Below, piece after piece: positions 54,767 to 63,381 of a stretch of 64,000 nucleotides of DNA. Every line of letters begins with the position of its first letter. Position 1 is the first letter of the stretch. Under the pieces are notes generated by a model that did not search any database, was not told the origin of the DNA, and saw nothing but the letters and a program-made list of their open reading frames with translations. This DNA is from Tenacibaculum larymnensis (GTDB taxonomy: Bacteria; Bacteroidota; Bacteroidia; Flavobacteriales; Flavobacteriaceae): the NCBI RefSeq assembly GCF_028829235.1, contig NZ_JAIWJY010000005.1, positions 1 through 64,000 of the forward strand. Direction: 5' to 3'. The position numbers and the translations under genes were made by a program.

Positions 54767-54798
54767 AATATAGCCGCTTAAAGCGGCTATATTTTTGT
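54767..54798 (+). terminator. Terminator after the anti-sigma gene
   Basis: A near-perfect palindrome (54767-54779 with 54781-54793) with GCCGCTT/AAGCGGC is followed by Ts. Confidence 0.8.
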
Positions 54799-54857
54799 TG
54801 CCATTAATCCTTCTAAAAAAATGACAACTTATCAAGTCCCCCCGGACTATCGTTATT

Positions 54858-57086
54858 TTAAAAAGAATATCGTATTGTGGCTTTTGCAGAAAACGGAGTT
54901 CCTGGTGTAAAGTGAATTTCTTCTACAGAATTTGGTTCATTTTGCAACCTTGATTCTGTAGCAAACTGTGTTTCATTCCAAGCTACATCAAAAATATTTT
55001 CTAACGCTACACCTAGTGTTATATTGTTTATTTTATAACTAATATTTGCATCGGTAACAAAATAACCTTCTGCTATTATTGAATTATCTTCATTTGCTGC
55101 TCTGTCACCTATATATCTGTAATTTACCCCTCCTGAAAAGTTCTTATAATTATTTACAGATAATCCTCCTGTTATAGTCACTTTAGGAGCTAACGGAATA
55201 TTGTTTTCTCCAGACGGATCGTCAACACTTTCCGCTTTTGTAAAAGTAGCGTCACTATCAAAGTATAACCAATCTGTTAATTGATATCTAAGACCTAAAT
55301 CGATACCATAACGTTGTGCTTCTCCTGAAGGCTCTACAATACCAGCATCTCCAACATATACTAATTCATCTTCTGAAAGTAAATACCATAATGCTGTATT
55401 TATAGCTATTTTTGAAGTAGGCTTCCAAACAGTTCCTAAGTCAACACCATAAGCTCTTGGTAATGTTTTCCTATTAGGTTGTGTAGCCACTACCCTAGTA
55501 TCGTTTGAATGAAAACCTATTCCTGATTTTAAAAACCATTGAATTTTAGCATTTGGAGTATAGGTTACATTTATTTTAGGATTTACTACTACTTGTGATT
55601 TAGAAAATGTTTTGTACTCATCTAATAAGTAATCATTGTAGTTAAATTTTAAATAATCTAAACGTAACGCCGGTGCTACCATAAACTTTCCAAACTCAAA
55701 TTCACTATTTGCAAAAGCATAGTAATTCGTTTGATTTACCTTTCCTAATTGAATTTGATCTAGTACTTCTTTTCTTTGAAGTGTATGCGACAACTCTAAG
55801 TTATCTACAATATCAGCACGTAAACCTGTTCCAAAAGTTAACTCTACAGGTGTATTTGATAATTGTGTTTTCTTTTTAAACTGTGTGTTAAACCCGAAAA
55901 CATCTCTGTTTTCAGTTTGCTTTATTTGATCTCCATTTACAGGATCTTCTAAGAAGAAAGTAAAGTTTGAAAATAAATTAAAATTATAATTTGAATAAAA
56001 AACATTTGAAGTTACGCTAACATCGTTCTTTAAAACTTTTGAGTGTTCTAAGTTTATGTTCGTTCGTGAAGTTGTTCCTCCTTCAGTATCATCAATTGAA
56101 CCAAAACGAGTAATATTTCCATTGTCTACTTCTCTTTGTGGTATTTGTCCTGAAGCATCCCACTTACTCGTAAAATGCGAAGCTGATACTGACAAGCTGC
56201 TATTATCTTTTAAAAAGGTTCTATACTTCGTAAAAATATTAATTCGACTAAAATTTTGTGGAGACTCTACAAAACCATCTGTTTCTAAATATTCAATAGC
56301 AACATAAGCATTATCTGTACTGTTATTATCTAACAAATTAAACATACCTAATGTTCTAAATGTATTGAATTGTCCAATACCTACTTCTACTCTACTGTTT
56401 TCTAAATATGTTTTTGTTTTAAAATCTACATATCCAGCTGTATTAAAATCTCCTTTACTAGCATAATAAGGTCCTTTTCCGAAGTTAATTTTTTCGATGG
56501 TTTCAGGAATTATAAAGTGTAAATCACTATACCCTTGTCCGTGTGCATGAGAAACCATATTTACTGGTGTTCCGTCTACCGACAACGCTATATCTGTACC
56601 GTGATCAATATCAAAACCTCTTAAAAATATTTGTTCAGCTTTTCCTCCTCCAGCATGTTGACCTATAAAAAGTCCTGGTACTCGTTGTAATATTTGTTGA
56701 GATGAGTTTACTGGTTTTTTATCTAAATCAACTCTAACAATTGTTTGTAATGGATCTCTTTTATTAGATAATACCATTTCATCTAACAAAAAACTTTTCA
56801 TTTCTAAAATAATTGTTTTTGGAGAGCTTAGGTCATCACTATCTAATTCTAAGTTAATTTTTTTATATCCTAGAATTCCGAATTCAATAATATCTCCTAC
56901 TTTTGAGTTGTCTAAGATAAATTCTCCATTAACTTTCGTATGTGTGTGGCTATTACTGGTAGTATTATATACATACACATTCTCTAAAGGCATTTTATTG
57001 GTATTAAATACCTTTCCTTTAAATTGTTGCGAAAATACATGGCAACTACCTAGAAATAATGCTAAAAATAAAATCTTTGTTTTCAA
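54858..57086 (-). CDS. TonB-dependent receptor with His-containing plug, in the DUF4331 cluster
   Basis: The 742-residue receptor has a signal peptide (ends CHVFSQ), a CarboxypepD_reg-like domain (about 20-95), then a plug with the unusual segment QHAGGGKAEQIFLRGFDID, followed by NMVSHAHGQGYSDLHF, and a 22-strand-type barrel ending in F. His in the plug could bind a metal, but this is a guess. It is the last gene of a run with a TPR lipoprotein and two DUF4331 genes. Confidence 0.92.
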   Translation of the reverse strand: MKTKILFLALFLGSCHVFSQQFKGKVFNTNKMPLENVYVYNTTSNSHTHTKVNGEFILDNSKVGDIIEFGILGYKKINLELDSDDLSSPKTIILEMKSFLLDEMVLSNKRDPLQTIVRVDLDKKPVNSSQQILQRVPGLFIGQHAGGGKAEQIFLRGFDIDHGTDIALSVDGTPVNMVSHAHGQGYSDLHFIIPETIEKINFGKGPYYASKGDFNTAGYVDFKTKTYLENSRVEVGIGQFNTFRTLGMFNLLDNNSTDNAYVAIEYLETDGFVESPQNFSRINIFTKYRTFLKDNSSLSVSASHFTSKWDASGQIPQREVDNGNITRFGSIDDTEGGTTSRTNINLEHSKVLKNDVSVTSNVFYSNYNFNLFSNFTFFLEDPVNGDQIKQTENRDVFGFNTQFKKKTQLSNTPVELTFGTGLRADIVDNLELSHTLQRKEVLDQIQLGKVNQTNYYAFANSEFEFGKFMVAPALRLDYLKFNYNDYLLDEYKTFSKSQVVVNPKINVTYTPNAKIQWFLKSGIGFHSNDTRVVATQPNRKTLPRAYGVDLGTVWKPTSKIAINTALWYLLSEDELVYVGDAGIVEPSGEAQRYGIDLGLRYQLTDWLYFDSDATFTKAESVDDPSGENNIPLAPKVTITGGLSVNNYKNFSGGVNYRYIGDRAANEDNSIIAEGYFVTDANISYKINNITLGVALENIFDVAWNETQFATESRLQNEPNSVEEIHFTPGTPFSAKATIRYSF

Positions 57087-57101
57087 AATACAGGGGTTTA
57101 A

Positions 57102-58397
57102 TTATATACTTAAAATTTTTTCTGTCATCAACGGACCTAATTCAAAAGAGCTTTCTAACAACTCATCTTTTAAAGCCATAGCTTTATCATTAATTCCATT
57201 TGCTTTGTAAATTTCAGCTATATGATACTGTATTTCGGGCTCGAAAGTTTTATCTACTACATGTGTGTTAATTACTTCTAAAGCTTTTTTAAACTCTTTA
57301 TTTTTGTAATAATACCAAGCTAGTAAATCGTAAGACTGTGGCGTAGGCCTACTCTCAATTTCTTTTTCGATGTATGATAATGCACTAGGTGTGTCATTAA
57401 GTTCTTCTAAATATAATTTAGCTAGATGCTGATTATACATTACACCATATGAGCTATTTTTTACAGCCGATAAATATACCTCTATATTACTTTCTTTCAT
57501 TGTTAAATTATTCTTAAACTCGGCTATTTCTGCCTTTAACAAATAGTAATCTGGAGAAGAGTGTTCGTTACTTATAATATCTAAAATTCGTAATGCTTCA
57601 TCTGCATTTTTATCATGAGAATATACAATCCAAGCAATACCTTTTTTTGCATACGCATTACTATTATCTAGTTCTAATGCTTTCAAGTATAAATTATAAG
57701 AATCCTTTATTTGACCATTATGTCCATAAAAGTCAGCTAAATTGGTATAACTCCATGCTTTTAAATCTTTATTACTAGCTTCTTCTGCTTTTTTCATGGC
57801 CTTTTCCATAAATCGAATTGCTGAAGACAAATCTCCTTTATAATCATGCCATTTAGATACTCTTATTAAATAATCAAAGTCAGCATAGTTTTCAATTTTA
57901 GCTAAGTATTTAGAAGCTTTATCAGGTGCTCCTAACTCTAAATAAACATCAAACAACATTTTTTGAGTAGCATTTAGGTTCTCTCCATTTACCTCGGCTT
58001 TTTTTAGTAATTCTAACGACTCTTTAAATCGATGTTGAGAGATATAGTTTCTTGCTAATGATCGTAAATGTGAAGCTTTGTTATAATTTGTTTTTTGATT
58101 GATTTTTAACAGCTTTTTTTCCGCTTCTATCAAATAAGAAATATTTCCTTTTTCTGAGAAAAGTAATGTATTAGCCTTTGCTATTTTGCTTAAATATGGA
58201 TATTGCGTTGGCTGATCGTTTAGTTTTTTCTGCCAAAAGTCTAGTTCTTTTTGTGCTAACGATTCTGAAATAGTTATTGTATTTTTTATATACTTATTAT
58301 ACTCTTCTTGATTAGCTACTTTTGTTGTTTTTGAAGTTGTACAACTCAATATACTACTACTTAAAATAGCACATATAATTATTTTAACAGTTTTCAT
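57102..58397 (-). CDS. TPR-repeat lipoprotein
   Basis: The start at 58397 is chosen because it opens the lipoprotein signal (lipobox ILSC, Cys19); an upstream in-frame start at 58451 falls within a hairpin. The mature 414-residue chain is tetratricopeptide repeats throughout (for example SYTNLADFYGHNGQIKDSYNL, LDNSNAYAKKGIAWI). It probably forms a scaffold at a membrane. It lies 15 bases upstream of the TonB receptor, so they are co-expressed. Confidence 0.88.
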   Translation of the reverse strand: MKTVKIIICAILSSSILSCTTSKTTKVANQEEYNKYIKNTITISESLAQKELDFWQKKLNDQPTQYPYLSKIAKANTLLFSEKGNISYLIEAEKKLLKINQKTNYNKASHLRSLARNYISQHRFKESLELLKKAEVNGENLNATQKMLFDVYLELGAPDKASKYLAKIENYADFDYLIRVSKWHDYKGDLSSAIRFMEKAMKKAEEASNKDLKAWSYTNLADFYGHNGQIKDSYNLYLKALELDNSNAYAKKGIAWIVYSHDKNADEALRILDIISNEHSSPDYYLLKAEIAEFKNNLTMKESNIEVYLSAVKNSSYGVMYNQHLAKLYLEELNDTPSALSYIEKEIESRPTPQSYDLLAWYYYKNKEFKKALEVINTHVVDKTFEPEIQYHIAEIYKANGINDKAMALKDELLESSFELGPLMTEKILSI

Positions 58398-58430
58398 TTT
58401 AGAAGGATTTTTAGTTAATAGTTTATTTAA

Positions 58431-58458
58431 AAATTGGTTGCTAAAAAGCAACCAATTT
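58431..58458 (-). terminator. Hairpin between the DUF4331 pair and the TPR gene
   Basis: A perfect 11-bp stem (58431-58441 with 58448-58458) on the minus strand is followed by a short T-run. It could partly terminate after the DUF4331 genes. Confidence 0.65.
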
Positions 58459-58486
58459 TAACCCCAGGAGGTTTAGTCTTCCCGTT

Positions 58487-59047
58487 CTACCAAGGACTTG
58501 CCAAATATGGGAAAGAACTTGAAAAGTCTTTATCATTTGCATCTACGTTATCATTTAACAATGTTGGGTTCTCAGAAAAATCTTCTCCTCCAAAAATCAA
58601 TAATAGTTCAACGGTAATCACATCATCTGCTAATGCTCTACCTGTTAATACATTAGTTCCATCGTAAAAAGTTGTTGTACCATCTAATGAAACGGTTAAT
58701 ACATCGGTAGCTAAAACACTCGCAAAAGTTGCAGCGTCTAAGCCTAATGCATTCGTATCACCATCATTTGCATATGCAGGGCTTAACGCTTTTAAATTCG
58801 TTTCAAACATTGCTGCAAAATTTGCTCCTTGCTCAGACGGTATTGTTACATTAAATGCATCTTTCATATCGCTATTTACAAAAACAGTATTCACTGCTGG
58901 TCTACCCATTTGGTCTTTTTGCATGTAACTTCCTGAGAAGTCAATAGAAGCCATTGGTGGTATGTTATTATCATCATCACTACAACTTGCTAAGGCAAAG
59001 ATTGATAGGATTGAGATTGCTAAGATTTTTATATTGTTAAGTTTCAT
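58487..59047 (-). CDS. DUF4331-like lipoprotein, second gene (C-terminal part of family)
   Basis: The 186-residue lipoprotein (lipobox ALASC) has an acidic DDDN linker and a body resembling the C-terminal half of DUF4331 proteins (GRPAVNTVFVNSDMKDAFN, ALGLDAATFASVLATDVLTV, GRALADDVITVELLLIFGG). It follows a gene with the N-terminal half after 28 bases, so here the family is split over two exported polypeptides. Function unknown. Confidence 0.85.
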   Translation of the reverse strand: MKLNNIKILAISILSIFALASCSDDDNNIPPMASIDFSGSYMQKDQMGRPAVNTVFVNSDMKDAFNVTIPSEQGANFAAMFETNLKALSPAYANDGDTNALGLDAATFASVLATDVLTVSLDGTTTFYDGTNVLTGRALADDVITVELLLIFGGEDFSENPTLLNDNVDANDKDFSSSFPYLASPW

Positions 59048-59075
59048 GTCTTTGAATTTTAAAGTTGATTGTTTT

Positions 59076-59726
59076 TTACTGCTTCGTTTTAGTTTCTACC
59101 CAAGTATTAATAGTACCTGAGCCTCCAATCATAGATTTTGGCACCTCTACTACTACTGATAATACATTAGTACCTGCAAAAGTATCTGCTCCTGGATCGT
59201 TAAAACCACCTGCATTTCCTGCTATGATTTCACCGTATTGAGCAAAATCCATAAAGAAAGGATCATCTCTAGGTCCTGCAAAAAATTGCATTCCTCCTTT
59301 ACTGCCAACTATAGCACTAGATCCATAAGGAGTTATAGAAACCCCATACTCTGATCCATCTTGTGGTAACGTACTAGTTAAACCTGTAGTTGATGGATTG
59401 TATGGACCAAAAAAGTACATTTTTCCATCTCTTGGAATTGCTTGAATTACTAAATCTTCAACTTTGTCATCATTGTTATCGATATTAAATTCAATCAATA
59501 CATTTTCATCAAAACTTGCTGATACTGTTGCTGAAGGACTTAATAATCCTTGAATATTTGCTACAAAAACAAGATTGCTTGTATTTTCTCCTTGGAAAGC
59601 ATAAAAGTCTGTAATATCACTTGAGCCTCCTGTTACGTCTGGAGCATCAATGTGATCGGCTGCTAATAAGACTAAACCTATTAATGCTAAAGCACCGGCT
59701 CCAATAATTAATTTCATTTTTTTCAT
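59076..59726 (-). CDS. DUF4331-like exported protein, first gene (N-terminal part of family)
   Basis: The 216-residue protein starts with a membrane-spanning signal (LIIGAGALALIGLVLLA) followed by the DUF4331 start motif ADHIDAPDVTGGSSDITDFYAF and later PRDDPFFMDFAQYGEI. It is the first gene of the cluster and partner of the shorter downstream lipoprotein. DUF4331 proteins are exported and of unknown role. A -7 promoter element was not found on this strand. Confidence 0.86.
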   Translation of the reverse strand: MKKMKLIIGAGALALIGLVLLAADHIDAPDVTGGSSDITDFYAFQGENTSNLVFVANIQGLLSPSATVSASFDENVLIEFNIDNNDDKVEDLVIQAIPRDGKMYFFGPYNPSTTGLTSTLPQDGSEYGVSITPYGSSAIVGSKGGMQFFAGPRDDPFFMDFAQYGEIIAGNAGGFNDPGADTFAGTNVLSVVVEVPKSMIGGSGTINTWVETKTKQ

Positions 59727-59905
59727 GGTTGTAAATTTTAAAGTTAATTACTCATTCAACCATACTTACGAGAAAATAGCAATGACGGTTTTTATTTTTT
59801 TAACTTTTTTTTATAAAAACATGAAACCCTCCTATTTTAAAGGGATTACAGGTGATTTTTTTTATACTCTTCTTTTATCTATTCATTTCTTTAAAAATGA
59901 ATGTT

Positions 59906-59913
59906 TATTTTTG
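59906..59913 (+). promoter_or_regulatory. -7 element (TATTTTTG) for the TIGR01777 gene
   Basis: TATTTTTG ends 6 nt before the ATG at 59920, implying a leaderless transcript, as at 16842 and 26022. Confidence 0.45.
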
Positions 59914-59919
59914 AGTACT

Positions 59920-60807
59920 ATGGCTACAATATTAATTACAGGCGGAACAGGATTGATTGGAAAAGAGTTAACCAAAAAATTAACTAGTAAAGGGCATGTG
60001 GTAAACATTCTTACCCGAACACCTAAAAAGAACAATGAGTTTCGCTGGAATGTAAAAGAAAGTTTTATTGATAAGGATGCTTTTAACAATGTTAGCCATA
60101 TTATTCACTTAGCTGGAGCAGGTATAGCAGATAAACGATGGACTAATGAAAGAAAGAAAGAATTGATAGATAGCCGTGTAAAAACAGCTAATTTACTGTT
60201 CAATAAAGTACAAGAATACCAAGTACCTCTTGAAAAATTTATTTCTGCTTCTGGTATAGGATATTATGGAGCTGTTACTTCTGACAAAATATTTACAGAA
60301 AAAGATAGACCTGAAAATGATTTTATCTCTAAAATTTGTGTGAAATGGGAGAATGCTGCTCTTCAATTTGAACAAATAGATATTCCTGTAACCATTTTAC
60401 GAACTGGTGTCGTTCTTTCAAAAAATGGAGGGGCTTTACAAAAAATGAATACTCCTTTATTTTTATCTGCCTTAGGAAACGGTAAACAATATATGCCTTG
60501 GATTCATATTGATGATTTATGTGAACTCTATTCAAAAGCAATAGAAGACAAAGACTTTAATGGTATTTTTAACGCTGTTGCTCCTGAACATCAAACCAAC
60601 GAAAGTTTTACAAAATTACTTGGAAAAAGCATTAATAAACCAGTGCTTCCAATGAACGCTCCTTCGTTTATTTTAAAAACTGCTTTAGGAGAAATGGCTT
60701 ATATCTTATTAAAAGGAAGTAGAGTTTCTTCAAAAAAAACAAATAGTAATTATACTTTTATTTTTCCAACCTTAAAAACTGCTTTAACTAATATTTATAA
60801 TGAATAA
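59920..60807 (+). CDS. TIGR01777-family NAD(P)-dependent epimerase-like protein
   Basis: The ATG at 59920 is preferred over an upstream start at 59725 because the Rossmann motif ILITGGTGLIGKEL then starts at residue 4; the choice gives 295 residues. Other family motifs are HLAGAGIADKRWT, SASGIGYYG, RTGVVLSKNGGAL and PWIHIDDL. It is an SDR-type protein with unknown substrate; E. coli YfcH is a relative. It overlaps the GNAT gene by 8 bases. Confidence 0.92.
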   Translation: MATILITGGTGLIGKELTKKLTSKGHVVNILTRTPKKNNEFRWNVKESFIDKDAFNNVSHIIHLAGAGIADKRWTNERKKELIDSRVKTANLLFNKVQEYQVPLEKFISASGIGYYGAVTSDKIFTEKDRPENDFISKICVKWENAALQFEQIDIPVTILRTGVVLSKNGGALQKMNTPLFLSALGNGKQYMPWIHIDDLCELYSKAIEDKDFNGIFNAVAPEHQTNESFTKLLGKSINKPVLPMNAPSFILKTALGEMAYILLKGSRVSSKKTNSNYTFIFPTLKTALTNIYNE

Positions 60808-61477
60808 TAAGCTTGAAAATCCTGTTTGGCATTCGTTGTGTGAAACACATGAAAAATTTGCTGTTAATTATGATGGTGTGAAATTTTATAATCCTACAGT
60901 TTGTCCTTTCGGTGCTTTTACTGATGCTTCAAAAACTACAGATGCGCTGAATGAATATTCAAAACTTACAGATCAATTCTTTTTGGTTTCTGAAAATAAA
61001 ACTCCTACTTACGACAAAGACAAAATTCTTCTGTACAAAAAGATTGATGGCTGTCAAATGGTTTTAGAAAACATAACAGATGTTGACATTACCGAAGAGA
61101 TTATACCATTAACTGAAAAACATGTTGATGAAATTTATAACCTAGTATGGTTAGTAATGCCTGGTTATTACAGAAAAAGAACATTTGATATGGGAAAGTA
61201 TTTTGGAATTTTTAAGAATAATAAACTTGTTGCTGTAACTGGACAACGCATGCAAACTGACAATTTTATTGAACTTAGTGCTGTAGTCACTCACCCTGAG
61301 CATACCAGAAAAGGATTAGCTAAACAACTTTCTCAACATGTTACTAAAGAAATTTTAAAAGATGAGAAACATCCTATTTTGCATACCAACAAAGGAAACC
61401 CTGCAATACAGCTTTATGAAAAACTGGGGTATAAACTAACAAGAGATATGAATTGGTGGTTTTTTCATAAAAAATAA
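60800..61477 (+). CDS. GNAT-family acetyltransferase (FR47-like)
   Basis: The 225-residue soluble protein has a C-terminal GNAT domain (about 110-225) with ELSAVVTHPEHTRKGLAKQLSQHV, which holds the acetyl-CoA loop (R-K-G-L-A), and the late NPAIQLYEKLGYKLTRDMNW. The N-terminal half is a poorly known extension. Substrate unknown. It is co-transcribed with the TIGR01777 gene. Confidence 0.9.
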   Translation: MNNKLENPVWHSLCETHEKFAVNYDGVKFYNPTVCPFGAFTDASKTTDALNEYSKLTDQFFLVSENKTPTYDKDKILLYKKIDGCQMVLENITDVDITEEIIPLTEKHVDEIYNLVWLVMPGYYRKRTFDMGKYFGIFKNNKLVAVTGQRMQTDNFIELSAVVTHPEHTRKGLAKQLSQHVTKEILKDEKHPILHTNKGNPAIQLYEKLGYKLTRDMNWWFFHKK

Positions 61478-61505
61478 GAGCTCAGAAATTCCTGAGCTCT
61501 TTTCT
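61476..61505. terminator. Bidirectional terminator, GNAT and the duplicated-domain protein
   Basis: A 10-bp stem (61476-61485 with 61492-61501) contains GAGCTCAG/CTGAGCTC, with A/T runs on both sides. Confidence 0.85.
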
Positions 61506-61507
61506 TT

Positions 61508-62329
61508 TTATTTGGTTAGTTCTGGTACTGATGTATAAATATAATCACCATGTTTACCTGTAAAATACTTACTCATTTTCTTTCCAAACTCTTTTCTTTT
61601 TGCTTCGTCAGACCAATGTTCTCTATAAAGCTCATTACTTCTTTTTCCCATTTTATCTAAATCTCCCATTGACTCTATTACATAAGCCCTGGTATACTCT
61701 GTTCTGTCAGACCCCCATGCGTGTCCGTGTTGATAAAATCCTTTTATAAATTCATTTTTTTGAATAACATTATCTAAATATTGTTTTGATAATTCATCAA
61801 ATTCTTTCATTGAGCCATCTTCTGGAAATGCAAAATGCCCTTTTACCACTAACCAAATCATTTCTTTGTTTGAAGGTTGTAACATCTTTGCTCCTCCAAT
61901 TGGTGCATAAATTTCATCTGAATGATGATGTGTGTAATAAGCATCCTTTTTCTTAAAATATGCAGCTCTTTCATCTTTGTCTGGCCAAGCCTCTTTTGCT
62001 AACTCACCACTTCTTTTATAAGCTTTATCTATATTATCCCAAGAAGAATACGTGGTTACAAAAATTATCTCTGTATTATCTGGTGTAAAGCGATGTAAAA
62101 ACACAAACGACCTTAAGATAAACTCATTCTTTTTTACAACTTTATCTAAAAACTCTTTTTCTACAGCAATCCATTCTCCTTTATCAAAATTTTCATAGTT
62201 TAAGTTCCAGTGCCCCGTTGTGACCGTTATATACTCAGGACGTTGATTCTCTTCTTGCGAAAAGATGGTTGATGGAATAACCATAAGTAATAGAAATCCC
62301 ATTAATAGCTTAAGTTTAACTGTTTTCAT
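61508..62329 (-). CDS. Secreted protein of two duplicated ferredoxin-like modules
   Basis: The 273-residue protein has a signal peptide ending in TIFSQ. The mature part is an internal duplication: residues about 35-145 and 165-270 align, each with a GHW/GHF start, a KNEFI box, a YKRSGELAKEAWPD-like or GKRSNELYREHWSD-like block, an FxKK segment and an HHHSDEIYAPI / KHGDYIYTSVP end. The fold resembles dimeric alpha/beta-barrel (NIPSNAP-type) proteins. No function is known; the Trp and His at equal places in both halves could form a ligand site. Confidence 0.82.
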   Translation of the reverse strand: MKTVKLKLLMGFLLLMVIPSTIFSQEENQRPEYITVTTGHWNLNYENFDKGEWIAVEKEFLDKVVKKNEFILRSFVFLHRFTPDNTEIIFVTTYSSWDNIDKAYKRSGELAKEAWPDKDERAAYFKKKDAYYTHHHSDEIYAPIGGAKMLQPSNKEMIWLVVKGHFAFPEDGSMKEFDELSKQYLDNVIQKNEFIKGFYQHGHAWGSDRTEYTRAYVIESMGDLDKMGKRSNELYREHWSDEAKRKEFGKKMSKYFTGKHGDYIYTSVPELTK

Positions 62330-62484
62330 AATAGTTAAGTTTTAGTTATGATTGAAAAATGTAATTATGGGTTTGCTTAAGAAATAAATTATAAACTAGC
62401 CCCTTTGTGAGAAGTATAATGAGAGTTTTACAAAATTAACAAATTATAACATATTATGAATAAGTATTTTAACTGTATTTATCA

Positions 62485-62515
62485 TAAAAAAAGCTCAGAA
62501 TAAATTCTGAGCTTT
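62485..62515 (-). terminator. Terminator after the DUF6263 gene
   Basis: An 11-bp stem (62490-62500 with 62505-62515) has a 4-nt loop. On the minus strand it is followed by Ts. Confidence 0.85.
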
Positions 62516-62541
62516 CAAGTAAGTATATGATTAATATGTTT

Positions 62542-63282
62542 TTAACCTTTAGTAAACTTAGCTGTCATATTAGTTGTTGCATCTTGCCCTTGAATCTTCA
62601 TTGTCATATTTATATTTGACTCTAAAGGCATACCTGAGTCTCTATCTATATCCATCGCTCCTGTAATATCTCCATCAGCTGCTCCCGTAACTTTTCCTGA
62701 AATATCTATTAAAACATTTTTAGAAGATATTGATTTTACTTTGTAGGTAAAACTGAAGTTCATTGCTCCGTCATTCTTAGTTTTTGTCCAAGTATCTCCT
62801 ACAGCAACTGCCTCTTTAGGGTAAATTACACTACTAGATTGTTTTGTAATATCTTTTGCCCCTTGAATATTACTAGGCTCAACCTTTGTTTCTAAGATAT
62901 TTCCTAGGTTATCACCTTTAGTCATAATTGTAGCTGATAACATAGGCTGCATTTTAGACTTCATCATTTTTCCTGTCTCATCTAATTCTTCATCCTTTTT
63001 AGATGAGTCATATGATATATTCACTGCTCCTTGCTTCATATCCATTACCATTTTGGTAATTTTAGAACTACTTTCATATGTATCGCCTGAAACACCTGTT
63101 ATATTATATTTCATTTGAATATGCATATTATTTGTCATTATTCCAGTACCTATAACTTGAGCCATTTTCATATCCATAGTGTACTTTTGTCCTTTCTCAT
63201 AGTTTAAACGAAGTAACACCTTTTCTTGTGCAAAACTCACCATTGTTACACCTAACAAAAGTGCTATTAAAATTTTTCTCAT
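62542..63282 (-). CDS. DUF6263-like exported protein
   Basis: The 246-residue protein has a signal peptide ending in MVSFAQ and a beta-rich, Met/Lys-rich body (QKYTMDMKMAQVIG, VAVGDTWTKTKND, MDIDRDSGMPLESNINMTMKI) of the DUF6263 type. These appear periplasmic or surface-exposed and have no known activity. It stands as a single unit with its own terminator. Confidence 0.82.
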   Translation of the reverse strand: MRKILIALLLGVTMVSFAQEKVLLRLNYEKGQKYTMDMKMAQVIGTGIMTNNMHIQMKYNITGVSGDTYESSSKITKMVMDMKQGAVNISYDSSKKDEELDETGKMMKSKMQPMLSATIMTKGDNLGNILETKVEPSNIQGAKDITKQSSSVIYPKEAVAVGDTWTKTKNDGAMNFSFTYKVKSISSKNVLIDISGKVTGAADGDITGAMDIDRDSGMPLESNINMTMKIQGQDATTNMTAKFTKG

Positions 63283-63330
63283 CTTTTTTTGATTTCTATT
63301 AGTAGTTAAAGTAGCTAATATAGTTAAAAA

Positions 63331-63363
63331 TAAAAAAGGCTTAGGTGAATACCTAAGCCTTTT
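63331..63363 (-). terminator. Terminator after the E2 acyltransferase gene
   Basis: A perfect 13-bp stem (63334-63346 with 63351-63363) on the minus strand is followed by a T-rich tail. Confidence 0.88.
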
Positions 63364-63381
63364 AAAATATTATATCGCTTT

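Noticed and set aside
54824..54850. AGTCCCCCCGGACT inverted repeat after the TonB receptor gene
   Set aside because: The stem is only 5 bp and no T-run follows on either strand, so it is not called a terminator.
59782..59806. CGTCAT-like box upstream of the DUF4331 operon as an ECF promoter
   Set aside because: The possible -35 box (AAGTTA) is only 13 bases away and no matching box is found before the adjacent sigma gene, so the match is too weak.
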